From GCA-002727735 sp038134525 (GTDB taxonomy: Bacteria > Bacteroidota > Bacteroidia > Flavobacteriales_D > Parvicellaceae): DNA of 64,000 nt. This document shows, one piece after another, positions 25,728 through 35,252 of the stretch (position 1 is its first letter; every line of letters begins with the position of its first letter). Location: contig JAYPVI010000002.1 in the NCBI GenBank assembly GCA_038134525.1, forward strand, positions 124,001 through 188,000. Direction: 5' to 3'. Position numbers and translations under genes: made by a program. The notes under the pieces were generated by a model. That model was not told the origin of the DNA. It saw nothing but the letters and a program-made list of their open reading frames with translations, and ran no database searches.

Positions 25728-27328
25728 TGATTTCCATCAAATCACATATCAATACCAATAGCGCTCAGTTTAAAGAGAATAAAGCGGCCATGGAAAAACT
25801 GCTTGAAAAGCTGGAAGGACATTTAGAAGAAAGCCGTTTTGAAGGGAAAGAAAAGCACATTGATAAAGCCAGAAGTAGAAACAAGATGTTGGCACGTGAA
25901 CGAATCGAAATGGTACTGGATCAAGACAGCCCATTTTTAGAATTACTACCTCTTGCGGGCATGGAAAGAAAAGGTGGATTTGGTGCTGGAGGAACCAATG
26001 TAAGCGGCATTGGGATTGTGAGTGGGAAATTGTGCATGATCAACTCGAACGTAGGCACCCGAAAAGGAGGTTCAGTGGATTACGCAACAGTTTTTAAAGG
26101 ACTTCGAATAGGCGATATCACGCGAGAAAACAAATTACCCACCATCAACTTAGTGGAAAGCGGTGGAGCCAACCTACCCGATCAAGCTAAAATATTCAAC
26201 TATGGAGGGGAAGCATTTAGGGAAATTACTAGACGATCCGCCATGGGATTAACTACCATTTCTGTAGTGTTTGGCAATGCTACAGCAGGAGGAGCATACG
26301 TTCCTGGCATGTCAGACTTTGCTATTTTTCAAAAGAAAGCTGCGAAAGTATTTTTAGCCGGCCCCCCGTTAGTGAAAATGGCTACCAACGAAATTGCCAA
26401 TGAAGAAGAACTAGGTGGAGCGGAAATGCACAGTAAAATTTCGGGAGTTTCAGACTACTTAGCAGAAGATGAGTTGGATGGCATTCGTATAGCTAGAGAG
26501 CTGATGGAAATCGTCAAAACTACAACCCCTCAACTTATTCCTAGTGATGAAGTAGAAGCCCCCAAACATCATCCCGATGAACTGTTAGGTGTGGTACCGG
26601 CCGATCCTAAAACTCCTGTGGATGTAAGAGAAGTAATTTTAAGAGCGTGTGATGGATCTAGATTTAGTGAATTTAAACCAGAATATGGCAATACTTTGGT
26701 TTGTGGCTGGGGAAAAATCCACGGCTATCCTATTGGAATTGTAGCTAATAACGGGGTCATATTTTCAGAATCAGCCAACAAAGGTGCCCAGTTTATTCAA
26801 CTTTCCAATAAAAACGATATCCCTTTGCTTTTCATTCAAAACACCACTGGATACATGGTGGGGAAAGCCTATGAAGAGGGCGGAATTATTAAAAATGGAG
26901 CAAAACTTATCAATGCGGTTTCTAACAGTAAAGTACCTTCCATTACGTTAATGATTGGATCCTCCTTTGGAGCTGGAAATTACGGAATGAATGGGCGATC
27001 CTATGATCCCAACTTTTTATTCACTTATCCCAACGCAAAAATTGGTGTAATGGGATCCGAACAACTGGCTGGAGTGATGAATATCATACAGCGTGCCTCC
27101 GCAAAAGCAGCGGGAATTCCCTTTGATGAAGATAACGCTAAAGTCATTCAGCAAATGCTGATCAATGAAGCTGAATCTAAAGCATCTGCCTGGCATTCCA
27201 CTTCCGAGTTATGGGATGACGGAGTAATTGACCCAAGAGAAACAAGGAACTATTTAGGCTTTGCATTAGCCATACTTTACAACCAAAAAATTAAAGGCGC
27301 CAAGGAATATGGAGTCTGGAGAATGTAA
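25727..27328 (+). CDS. acyl-CoA carboxylase, carboxyltransferase (beta) subunit
   Basis: Transfers carboxyl from carboxybiotin to an acyl-CoA. 533 aa, in the methylcrotonyl-/geranyl-CoA carboxylase beta size class. Crotonase-fold oxyanion segments: GNATAGGAYVPGMSD (about residues 182-196) and IGSSFGAGNYGMNGRSYDP (about 409-427); VESGGANLPDQ (about 144-154) and FLAGPPLVKMAT are typical of this subgroup. Overlaps the biotin carboxylase gene by one base, so the two form an alpha/beta holoenzyme. Substrate may be a beta-methyl-branched enoyl-CoA (geranyl-type) rather than 3-methylcrotonyl-CoA, judging from the gene neighbourhood. Confidence 0.87.
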   Translation: MISIKSHINTNSAQFKENKAAMEKLLEKLEGHLEESRFEGKEKHIDKARSRNKMLARERIEMVLDQDSPFLELLPLAGMERKGGFGAGGTNVSGIGIVSGKLCMINSNVGTRKGGSVDYATVFKGLRIGDITRENKLPTINLVESGGANLPDQAKIFNYGGEAFREITRRSAMGLTTISVVFGNATAGGAYVPGMSDFAIFQKKAAKVFLAGPPLVKMATNEIANEEELGGAEMHSKISGVSDYLAEDELDGIRIARELMEIVKTTTPQLIPSDEVEAPKHHPDELLGVVPADPKTPVDVREVILRACDGSRFSEFKPEYGNTLVCGWGKIHGYPIGIVANNGVIFSESANKGAQFIQLSNKNDIPLLFIQNTTGYMVGKAYEEGGIIKNGAKLINAVSNSKVPSITLMIGSSFGAGNYGMNGRSYDPNFLFTYPNAKIGVMGSEQLAGVMNIIQRASAKAAGIPFDEDNAKVIQQMLINEAESKASAWHSTSELWDDGVIDPRETRNYLGFALAILYNQKIKGAKEYGVWRM

Positions 27329-29298
27329 TGAGTACCATTAATACCATATTGATAGCCAACAGGGGCGAAATTGCTTCAAGAGTGATACGTACGTGTAAAA
27401 AAATGGGAATTCGTTCCATTGCGATCCACTCTCCTATTGATGAAAACCTTCCTTTTGTACACGAAGCAGATATAGCCGTTAAAATAGGTGATAATGCACC
27501 TCAAACGTCATACCTTGACCAAGAACTAATCATCAAAACGGCCAAAGAATTTGGTGCTGATGCGATTCATCCTGGTTATGGATTTTTATCGGAAAGTGCT
27601 GATTTTGCAGCGCTATGTGCTCAACATAATCTCATTTTTATTGGCCCCAATGTGGAAGCCATTAAGGCCATGGGATCTAAGTCGGAAGCTAAGATATTGA
27701 TGCGTAAAAACAACGTGCCAACCATACCTGGTTACGAAGGGCAAAATCAAGATACAAAGCACTTAATTTCAGAAGCTAAGAAAATTGGGTTTCCTCTTTT
27801 ATTAAAAGCTACAGCGGGTGGCGGTGGTAAAGGAATGCGAGTGGTAGAAAAAGAAAAAGATTTAGCCACCAGCATAGAAGCGGCAAAGAGAGAATCGCTA
27901 AGCGCGTTTGGCAATGATGAATTAATCATAGAAAAATACATATCATCTGGAAGACACATTGAATTTCAAATATTTGGGGATCAGCATGGACATGCCATTC
28001 ACCTATTGGAAAGAGAGTGTACCATCCAGCGTAGGCACCAAAAAGTATTGGAGGAAAGTCCATCACCTGTAATGAGTGAAAAACTACGCAAAACCATGGG
28101 TGAAGCAGCCGTTAACGCGGCCAAAGCCTTACACTACGATAACGCGGGTACAGTTGAATTCATATATGACGATAAATCAAAAGAATTCTTCTTTTTAGAA
28201 GTGAATACCAGACTGCAAGTAGAACACCCTGTTACTGAAGCCATCACGGGACTGGATTTAGTTAAAATGCAAATTGAAAGTGCTGAAGGCAAAAAACTAA
28301 ATCTCAAGCAAAATGAAGTCAACGGTAATGGATACGCTATCGAATTTAGACTTTATGCAGAAGACCCAAACAATGATTTTCTTCCTGCTACTGGAAAAAT
28401 TGATTTATTCAATTTTGAACAAATAGATGGTCTTCGTGTAGAATCGGCCATCAAATCTGGAAGTGAAATTTCCATCTACTATGACCCCATGATTGCTAAA
28501 ATCATTGTACATGATGATACTAGAGAAGGGGCATTGCGTAAGATGGGAAGTGTACTAGATAATATGATTTGCCTTGGAACAATAACCAATCAAGAATTCC
28601 TGAAACAATTGGTTCGAAACAAGGAAGTGATACAAGGAAAATACAATACACACTTTTTAGCCGATAAGTTTCAACTTAAAAATCAAAATACTGCACATCA
28701 AAAATCCTTTTTAATTGCAGCTACTTTAAAGCTTCATGAAGAAAGAAATAGAGGTCAAGTTTATCTTAAACAAATTCCTGGTGGTTGGAGAAATAATTAC
28801 TACCGACCACAGCAAGAAAGCTTTAAGTTAAATAATGAGATTGTTCACGTAGAATACAGACAAAAAGAAGGTGATTTTGAATTTTATTTTGGAGAAGAAA
28901 CCATTAAAGTAAAATTTATTTCTTGTGAGAACAATCAACTAAAAGCTCGTATTAATAATGTTTCTTACCGTTTTTACATAGCTCAAAATGAAGGTGACAT
29001 TCACCTTCATCAATCTATGCTTGGTACGCTAAATTTAAAGAAAGCAGACCGATTTCCTTCCAAAGAAAAAGAAGTTGAAAAGGGCAGTTGTACAGCACCA
29101 ATGCCATCGCAAGTGATTGATATATTGGTAAAGCCTAAAGAAAAAGTAAAGGAAGGCGATCCATTGGTCATTTTATCTTCCATGAAAATGGAAAATACCA
29201 TATATGCCAGTGAAAATGGAGTAGTTGAAGAAGTTTTTACCCAAAATGGAGAAAACATTGAAGCAGGATTCACCATACTTAAAATAAATCCCAATTGA
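27328..29298 (+). CDS. acyl-CoA carboxylase, biotin carboxylase/BCCP (alpha) subunit
   Basis: Carboxylates biotin with ATP and bicarbonate. 656 aa, the size of MCCase/GCCase alpha subunits. N-terminal ILIANRGEIASRVIRTC; ATP-grasp glycine loop ATAGGGGKGMRVV (about residues 161-173); FLEVNTRLQVEHPVTE (about 289-304). The linker domain is followed by a C-terminal biotinyl domain with the biotin-accepting lysine in SSMKMENTIYA (about 618-628). Its TGA overlaps the TTG start of the hydratase. Confidence 0.9.
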   Translation: MSTINTILIANRGEIASRVIRTCKKMGIRSIAIHSPIDENLPFVHEADIAVKIGDNAPQTSYLDQELIIKTAKEFGADAIHPGYGFLSESADFAALCAQHNLIFIGPNVEAIKAMGSKSEAKILMRKNNVPTIPGYEGQNQDTKHLISEAKKIGFPLLLKATAGGGGKGMRVVEKEKDLATSIEAAKRESLSAFGNDELIIEKYISSGRHIEFQIFGDQHGHAIHLLERECTIQRRHQKVLEESPSPVMSEKLRKTMGEAAVNAAKALHYDNAGTVEFIYDDKSKEFFFLEVNTRLQVEHPVTEAITGLDLVKMQIESAEGKKLNLKQNEVNGNGYAIEFRLYAEDPNNDFLPATGKIDLFNFEQIDGLRVESAIKSGSEISIYYDPMIAKIIVHDDTREGALRKMGSVLDNMICLGTITNQEFLKQLVRNKEVIQGKYNTHFLADKFQLKNQNTAHQKSFLIAATLKLHEERNRGQVYLKQIPGGWRNNYYRPQQESFKLNNEIVHVEYRQKEGDFEFYFGEETIKVKFISCENNQLKARINNVSYRFYIAQNEGDIHLHQSMLGTLNLKKADRFPSKEKEVEKGSCTAPMPSQVIDILVKPKEKVKEGDPLVILSSMKMENTIYASENGVVEEVFTQNGENIEAGFTILKINPN

Positions 29299-30110
29299 AT
29301 TACTTTGAAGAAAATAGTACGCAATCGTTAGACCAAACTTGGGCTTTTATCAAGTGTGACCTAGTTGATCACGTCATGACCATTACCCTCAATAGACCAG
29401 CCAAAAAGAATGCACTTCACCCTCAAATGGTCAATGAAATAGCATTTGCGCTTTCTCATGCTCACCACAATAAAGAGGCGAGAGTAGTTCTTTTAAAAGC
29501 GGAGGGAGACGTTTTTTGTTCAGGTGCTGATTTAAAAGCATTTATGGGAATTTCAGAAGAATTTGAATCTTCCGTCCCTTCACCAGATAAACAAATACTG
29601 ATGGGAGAAATATTTCAGGAAGTACACAAACCCATCATTTGTCAACTTCATGCTAATGTGATGGCAGGAGGATTATTTTTTCTTACCGGAAGTCATTTTG
29701 TTATCGCTGACCAGCAGGTGAAACTTGGACTGCCCGAAGTCAAAAGAGGGTTGTTCCCCTTTCAAGTATTAGCCGCATTAGTGAATAAAATCAGTAAAAG
29801 CAATGCTATTAATTGGTGCATTAGTGGGGATACTATCTCAGCTCAAAAAGCACTGGATTGGGGATTGTTAACAGATGTGGTAGAAGGAAAAGACTTGGCT
29901 TCTGTTACCGATAATCTTATAGAAAAAATTAAAGGAAATTCTCCAAATGCTATACGACTTGGGTTAGAAGCCTATGACAAAATAACGAAATCGGATGGTG
30001 AGCATCAATACTTAATGGATATGCTTCAAAAAACCATCATGAGTAAAGACGCGAAAGAAGGAATTAATGCATTTAAAGAAAAACGAAATCCAGTTTGGAC
30101 TGGCGAGTAA
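29295..30110 (+). CDS. enoyl-CoA hydratase/isomerase family protein
   Basis: 271 aa crotonase-fold protein. Starts at TTG inside the carboxylase stop (TTGA). Oxyanion-hole segments CSGADLKAFMGI (about residues 76-87) and MAGGLFFLTGSHFVIAD (about 119-135); the catalytic-glutamate region is LGLPEVKRGLFPFQ (about 139-152). Placed directly after both carboxylase subunits, it fits the role of a glutaconyl-CoA-type hydratase (AtuE or LiuC role), hydrating the carboxylation product. Confidence 0.85.
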   Translation: MNYFEENSTQSLDQTWAFIKCDLVDHVMTITLNRPAKKNALHPQMVNEIAFALSHAHHNKEARVVLLKAEGDVFCSGADLKAFMGISEEFESSVPSPDKQILMGEIFQEVHKPIICQLHANVMAGGLFFLTGSHFVIADQQVKLGLPEVKRGLFPFQVLAALVNKISKSNAINWCISGDTISAQKALDWGLLTDVVEGKDLASVTDNLIEKIKGNSPNAIRLGLEAYDKITKSDGEHQYLMDMLQKTIMSKDAKEGINAFKEKRNPVWTGE

Positions 30111-30120
30111 ATAAGTAATT

Positions 30121-30990
30121 ATGGGACACGAAAAATTAATCATATCCGCAGCATTAACAGGAGCAGCCACCAATCGATCTCACTGCCCTTATATTCCATT
30201 TACACCCAAGGAATTGGGAGAGGAATCCAAAAGAGCCGTGGATGCAGGCGCCAGCATTGTACATATTCATGCCCGAGAAGATGACGGCACGCCATCTTGG
30301 AGAACCGAAGTTTTTGAAGAAATTCATGAAGAAGTAAGGAAGAGATGTCCAGATGTCATTATTAATTTTTCCACAGGGGCCATTGGCATGTCAGCAGCAG
30401 AACGCACTAAGCATTTACATGCTACAAAACCAGACATGGCCGCATTTAATATGGGAAGCATGAACTATGCGATTTTTTCTAAGAAAGCAAAGCAATTCTT
30501 TTGGAATGCCGTATTTGAAAATTCGTTTGACACCATGATGGAAGTGGTAAAAACCATGAACGAAAATCAGGTCACCCCAGAAATGGAGTGCTTTGACACC
30601 GGACATATCCGAAATGCTGAACCGCTTAGACAAATGGGATTACTTCCTGATAACGCATGTTACAGCTTGGTCATGGGTGTATTGGGAGGAATTCCAGCCA
30701 CAACAGAGAACTTAATTCATCAAATTAAGCAAGTACCTGAAGGATCCATGTGGCAAGTGATAGGTATCAGCAGAAAACAATGGCAATTGGCCGCGGTAGC
30801 GTGTACAATGGGTGGAAACTTCAGAGTAGGATTAGAAGATAATTTCTATTTACCCAATAATGAGATGGCTAAATCCAACGGTGAATGTGTGGAATGGGGC
30901 GTAAAATTAGCCACCATGATGGGAAGAGAAGTGGCTACTATTGAAGAGGCAAGAGCACAATTAAAAACCCCACTTAAAGAAACCGTATAA
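30121..30990 (+). CDS. beta-keto acid cleavage enzyme (BKACE, DUF849 family)
   Basis: 289 aa TIM-barrel Zn enzyme of the 3-keto-5-aminohexanoate cleavage family, which condenses a beta-keto acid with acetyl-CoA to give acetoacetate and a new acyl-CoA. Visible: ISAALTGAATN start, metal-binding HIHAREDDGTPSW (about residues 42-54), INFSTGAIGMS, MECFDTGHI (about 160-168), FRVGLEDNFYL (about 237-247; Arg and Glu conserved). In this operon it stands where Leu and terpene pathways have an HMG-CoA-lyase-type enzyme. Substrate unknown. Confidence 0.85.
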   Translation: MGHEKLIISAALTGAATNRSHCPYIPFTPKELGEESKRAVDAGASIVHIHAREDDGTPSWRTEVFEEIHEEVRKRCPDVIINFSTGAIGMSAAERTKHLHATKPDMAAFNMGSMNYAIFSKKAKQFFWNAVFENSFDTMMEVVKTMNENQVTPEMECFDTGHIRNAEPLRQMGLLPDNACYSLVMGVLGGIPATTENLIHQIKQVPEGSMWQVIGISRKQWQLAAVACTMGGNFRVGLEDNFYLPNNEMAKSNGECVEWGVKLATMMGREVATIEEARAQLKTPLKETV

Positions 30991-31802
30991 TGTTTGCTAA
31001 AGACACTTTTAAAAATAAATACATACTGGTTACAGGGGGAAGAAGTGGTATAGGCTTTAAAATTGCCAAAGATTTCCTACAGCTAGGAGCAAACGTAGTT
31101 ATCGCATCTAGAAAGGAAGAACCTTTAGCGGAAGCGGCCGAAAAACTAGCCCATTTTGGATCTGTACTGCACAAAGCGTGTGATATCAGAAAAACAGAAG
31201 ATATACAGGAACTTGCCAAATTCATAAAAGAAAAATGTGGGCGCTTAGACATCTTAGTAAATAATGCAGGTGGGCAATTTCCTGCTTTAACAGAATACAT
31301 CAATGACAAAGGCTGGAATGCAGTCATCAACAATAATTTAAACGGCACTTTTTACATGATTCGGGAAATGGGAAATGCTTTTTTCATACCCCAAAAACAA
31401 GGAATAATCATCAATATTATTGCAGATATACATAGAGGATTCCCGGGTATGGTTCATACTGGTGCTGCTAGAGCTGGGGTAGAAAACTTAACTAAAACCA
31501 TAGCACAAGAGTGGAGTGAACATCACATTCGAATTAATTGTGTTGCTCCAGGTATTGTAGAAACTTCAGGACTTGACACTTACCCACAACCCGTTCAAGA
31601 CATGTTTGAAGACGCCAAAAAAGCCATACCCATGGGTCGATTTGCCACTGCGAAAGATGTTTCTAATGCCGTTTGCTTTTTTGCCAGTGACCTTTCTTCA
31701 TATTGTACAGGAACAACGTTATATGTGGATGGAGCACAACATTTGAATTACGATAAAATGGGACTAGCCCGAGTCATGAAATCATTTTTAAACCCAAGTT
31801 AA
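30990..31802 (+). CDS. SDR of the 2,4-dienoyl-CoA/trans-2-enoyl-CoA reductase (DECR/PECR) type
   Basis: 270 aa short-chain dehydrogenase. Cofactor site VTGGRSGIGF (about residues 14-23) and NNAGGQ. The segment GFPGMVHTGAARAGVENLTK (about 151-170) followed by IRINCVAPGIV closely resembles animal peroxisomal PECR, but the Tyr of YxxxK is replaced by Glu (ENLTK), as in the DECR branch, which lacks this Tyr. Likely an NADPH-dependent reductase of unsaturated acyl-CoA; some bacterial relatives are annotated as citronellol dehydrogenases. Start overlaps the BKACE stop by one base. Confidence 0.83.
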   Translation: MFAKDTFKNKYILVTGGRSGIGFKIAKDFLQLGANVVIASRKEEPLAEAAEKLAHFGSVLHKACDIRKTEDIQELAKFIKEKCGRLDILVNNAGGQFPALTEYINDKGWNAVINNNLNGTFYMIREMGNAFFIPQKQGIIINIIADIHRGFPGMVHTGAARAGVENLTKTIAQEWSEHHIRINCVAPGIVETSGLDTYPQPVQDMFEDAKKAIPMGRFATAKDVSNAVCFFASDLSSYCTGTTLYVDGAQHLNYDKMGLARVMKSFLNPS

Positions 31803-31805
31803 TAA

Positions 31806-33581
31806 ATGGAAGTAGAAGAAAAAAAAGCGATAAAAGGAGGCGAATTTTTACTAACCAAAAGTGATTATACCACCATTTTTACTCCAGAAGATTATACGGA
31901 AGAGCAAAAAATGTTTAGAAGCTCCATGAGAGATTTTCTAAACAAAGAAGTGGAACCCATTAAAGAAAAGTTTGACACCAAAGAGGGAACTGAAATTGCC
32001 CCTATTTTATTAGAAAAAATGGGTGAACTAGGTTTTCATGGAATTGGTGTTCCGGAAGAATACGGAGGGTTAAACTGCGACATGAAAACAGAATTGGCCT
32101 TTGGAGAAATAGCCTCTGATAGTTTTGCCTTCAGTCAGTCTATTGGTGTACATACCGGTCTGGGAGTGTACCCTATACTACTTTACGGGACAGAGGAGCA
32201 GAAAAAAAAGTACCTCAATGACATTGTAACGGCAAAAATTAAATGTTCCTATTGCCTCACTGAACCTGGAGCTGGTTCAGATGCAAATTCGGGAAAAACA
32301 AAAGCCTTAATTAATCAAGATCAAACCCACTTCGTCCTTAATGGACAAAAAATGTGGATCACCAATTCAGGTTTTGCAGATGTATTTTTCGTGTTCTGTA
32401 AAATTGAAGACGATGAGAATCTATCTTGCTTAATCGTTCACAAGGATTGGGGAGTAAAACTGGGCGCAGAAGAAAAAAAACTAGGCATTCACGGATCTTC
32501 CACAAGACAAGTCTTTTTTGAAAATGTAGAAGTCCCTGTGGAGAACCTATTAGGAGAACGAAATAAGGGGTTTAAAATAGCCATGAACGCATTAAATGCC
32601 GGTAGAATTAAAATTGGTGTTGCGAACACCGCTATTGGAAAAAGAGCCTTTAAACTGGGCGTAAACTACGCCAATGAAAGAATACAATTTGGTGAAAAGA
32701 TAGCCAATTTTGGGGCGATTAAAGAGAAAATTGCCACGATGGCGGCTAGACTTTATGGGTTGGAAAGCAGCTGGAATAGGTCTGCTCAACAAATAGATGA
32801 AGTGTATGAAGAATTAGTTGATCAAGGCAAAGATAAGTTAGAAGCTAAGATTAATTCTTGCGCTGAATATGCCATGGAATGTGCCATCATCAAGGTGTAT
32901 GGGTCAGAAGTAGAGTCTTATATCGTAGATGAAGCACTGCAAATTCACGGTGGAATGGGCTTTTCAGGTGAAAGTGAAATCTCAGTCCATTATCGAAATG
33001 TAAGGGGAAATCGTATTTACGAAGGAACCAATGAGATCAATCGAATACTTACCCCTACTATGCTTTTAAGAAAAGCCATGAAAGGAGAACTGCCGTTTAT
33101 GGAAAGAACTATGGCTTTATTTCAAGAGCTAATGAGTGGAGAACTTAAAACAGTTGTAGAAGATAATCAGCCGTTAGATTTAGTTGAAAATTACACTGAA
33201 ATAGCCAAAAAAGCGACCCTACTAACAACAGGAATAGCCGTGCAAAAATTTCAGCAAGAAATAAAATCAGAACAAGAGGTCTTGATGCATTTAGCCGATA
33301 TGATGATTCCCCTTTTCATATTGGAAAGTGCATTATTAAGAGCGCAAAAACAACAGGCACCCATATACACAAATTTAACCTTGATGCTGATGTATGAAAC
33401 GAGCGAATTGTTGTCAAAGCATGCCAAAGAAGTCATTTTTGCATCTTCAAGTGATGAGGAAGCGATTCGAAATTACAAGGGGATTAACAGGTTATTTCAA
33501 CTTCCATATCGAAATTTAAAAGAATTAAGAAGGGAAGTCGCTAGTCATTTTATCGCAAGAAACGAATACAAACTAAATTAA
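31806..33581 (+). CDS. acyl-CoA dehydrogenase, long (VLCAD/ACAD9-like) form
   Basis: 591 aa flavoprotein oxidising acyl-CoA to trans-2-enoyl-CoA. Standard three-part ACAD core: helical N-domain, beta domain with CYCLTEPGAGSDANS (about residues 147-161) and WITNSGFADVFFVF, and C-domain with QIHGGMGF and RIYEGTNEINRIL, where the Glu in YEGT is the catalytic base. A helical C-terminal extension of about 170 residues (after about 420) is like the membrane-associated VLCAD class and Bacteroidetes long ACADs. Likely substrate: long-chain acyl-CoA. Confidence 0.88.
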   Translation: MEVEEKKAIKGGEFLLTKSDYTTIFTPEDYTEEQKMFRSSMRDFLNKEVEPIKEKFDTKEGTEIAPILLEKMGELGFHGIGVPEEYGGLNCDMKTELAFGEIASDSFAFSQSIGVHTGLGVYPILLYGTEEQKKKYLNDIVTAKIKCSYCLTEPGAGSDANSGKTKALINQDQTHFVLNGQKMWITNSGFADVFFVFCKIEDDENLSCLIVHKDWGVKLGAEEKKLGIHGSSTRQVFFENVEVPVENLLGERNKGFKIAMNALNAGRIKIGVANTAIGKRAFKLGVNYANERIQFGEKIANFGAIKEKIATMAARLYGLESSWNRSAQQIDEVYEELVDQGKDKLEAKINSCAEYAMECAIIKVYGSEVESYIVDEALQIHGGMGFSGESEISVHYRNVRGNRIYEGTNEINRILTPTMLLRKAMKGELPFMERTMALFQELMSGELKTVVEDNQPLDLVENYTEIAKKATLLTTGIAVQKFQQEIKSEQEVLMHLADMMIPLFILESALLRAQKQQAPIYTNLTLMLMYETSELLSKHAKEVIFASSSDEEAIRNYKGINRLFQLPYRNLKELRREVASHFIARNEYKLN

Positions 33582-33587
33582 AGAAAA

Positions 33588-35252
33588 GTGAAGAGTCCGA
33601 TAGCATATTTTTTAGAATGGGAAAAGAAAACACCTAATCAAGTTTTTTTAAGACAACCCAAAGGAAAAACATGGAAAGAAATCACCTATAAAGAAACCGC
33701 AATCGAAGTCAGAAAAATGCTTCAGGTATTGAAAGATAAGGGGCTTGAAAAAGGCGACCATGTTGGCATTCTTTCCAAAAACTGTTATCACTGGATCATT
33801 GCTGACTTAGCCATTTCGTTAGGGGGGTATATTTCAGTGCCATACTATGCCAGTTTACCTAAAGATCAACTGAAGGAAGTCATTGAAAAAAGTGATATCA
33901 AATTATTATTTGCAGGGAAACTGGACGAGTGGGGGGACAAAGGAGAAGCACTTCATGATGCATTAAAAGTGATAAAATTCCCTCATTATGAAGGAAATGC
34001 CATAGTAGATGTGGGTGAAGAATGGGAAGCACTAATGAAAGATAAAAATGAGGCCAAGGACTACACGCTACCTGAGCTAGATGAACTGTGGACCATACTT
34101 TTTACTTCTGGCACCACGGGTAGCCCCAAGGGTGTCATGCTGAATTACAGAAACGTAGCAGTGGTTTTTAGAGATGAAGAAAAGTACAACACACTTGGTG
34201 TTAACGAATTGAAAGAATTTCGATTCTTTTCATTTTTACCCTTAAATCACGTAGCCGAACGTATTGTGATTGAAGGCGCTGCACTTTACAAAGGTGGATC
34301 CATTTCATTCGGGGAATCCATAGATACTTTTGTAGATAACCTTAAAGATACGCAACCCACCGTGTTTTTCGCGGTACCTCGAATCTGGAGTAAATTCCAA
34401 TCAGGCATATTTGGTAAAATTAAACCTGAAGTGGTAAACACACTACTTTCCATTCCATTGATTTCTTCATTCTTTCGTGCTAAACTTAAAGTGGCTCTGG
34501 GATTAGCTGAAGCAAAAATTGTATTAACAGGTGCAGCCCTTACTCCTGTCCATTTAAAAAAATGGTATAGAAAGTTAGGCTTAAACTTAAGGGAAGTATA
34601 TGGTGCAACTGAGGCCTGTGGGGCAGTAACGTTAACACCAAAAGACGAATTGAGTGATGTGAATGTAGGTAAACCCATTGCTGGAAGTAAAATTAAAATA
34701 GATGAGTCTACCGGTGAAATCATTTATTTCTCTGAACAAAATATGCAAGGCTACTACAAAGACCCTGAAAAAACAGCAGAAATCCTAAAAGATGGGTGGA
34801 TATACAGTGGTGATAAAGGAAGAATAGATGAAAATGGAAGTTTACATATCGTTGGACGAGTTAAAGATGCATTCAAAACAGAAAAAGGAAAATACATTAC
34901 TCCAAATCCAATAGAAGAAAATTTACTTAAAAGTGATTTATTAGAGCAAGCTTGTGTAGTGGGGTTAACTACACCTCAACCTATTGCCTTGGTAAACTTA
35001 TCTGAAAATGGGTTGAAAAAAGACCATAAACAAATTACCAATGACCTTAAGTTGCATATAGATATGGTAAATCAAAACTTGGCTAATTACGAGAAGCTAT
35101 CCACTATCGTCATCACAAAAGAACCATGGAGCGAGCAAAACAAGTTGCTAACCCCTACTTTAAAAGTAAAGCGAAACAAAATTGATGAGAAATACATGAA
35201 TAAGTACCTTGACTGGCATAGAGCATCTGAAAATATCATCATAGAATCATGA
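33588..35252 (+). CDS. long-chain fatty acid--CoA ligase (AMP-forming)
   Basis: 554 aa, GTG start. Activates carboxylic acids to CoA thioesters through an acyl-AMP. P-loop LFTSGTTGSPKGVMLNY (about residues 171-187), SFLPLNHVAER, VYGATEACG (about 338-346), YSGDKGRIDENG (about 406-417) and GRVKDAFKTEKGKYITP (about 424-440, containing the adenylation Lys region). Sequence form is closest to the long-chain FadD15/ACSBG-like branch. Expected to feed acids made by the downstream aldehyde dehydrogenase into the pathway. Overlaps the aldehyde dehydrogenase by 4 nt. Confidence 0.87.
   Translation: MKSPIAYFLEWEKKTPNQVFLRQPKGKTWKEITYKETAIEVRKMLQVLKDKGLEKGDHVGILSKNCYHWIIADLAISLGGYISVPYYASLPKDQLKEVIEKSDIKLLFAGKLDEWGDKGEALHDALKVIKFPHYEGNAIVDVGEEWEALMKDKNEAKDYTLPELDELWTILFTSGTTGSPKGVMLNYRNVAVVFRDEEKYNTLGVNELKEFRFFSFLPLNHVAERIVIEGAALYKGGSISFGESIDTFVDNLKDTQPTVFFAVPRIWSKFQSGIFGKIKPEVVNTLLSIPLISSFFRAKLKVALGLAEAKIVLTGAALTPVHLKKWYRKLGLNLREVYGATEACGAVTLTPKDELSDVNVGKPIAGSKIKIDESTGEIIYFSEQNMQGYYKDPEKTAEILKDGWIYSGDKGRIDENGSLHIVGRVKDAFKTEKGKYITPNPIEENLLKSDLLEQACVVGLTTPQPIALVNLSENGLKKDHKQITNDLKLHIDMVNQNLANYEKLSTIVITKEPWSEQNKLLTPTLKVKRNKIDEKYMNKYLDWHRASENIIIES

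Noticed and set aside
25727..30110. Assigning the carboxylase cluster to leucine degradation (liu)
   Set aside because: No HMG-CoA lyase, no MerR-type LiuR, and the presence of a long-chain ligase, ALDH3-like enzyme and HSDL2/SCP2 proteins argue for a longer lipid substrate; not excluded without phylogeny.
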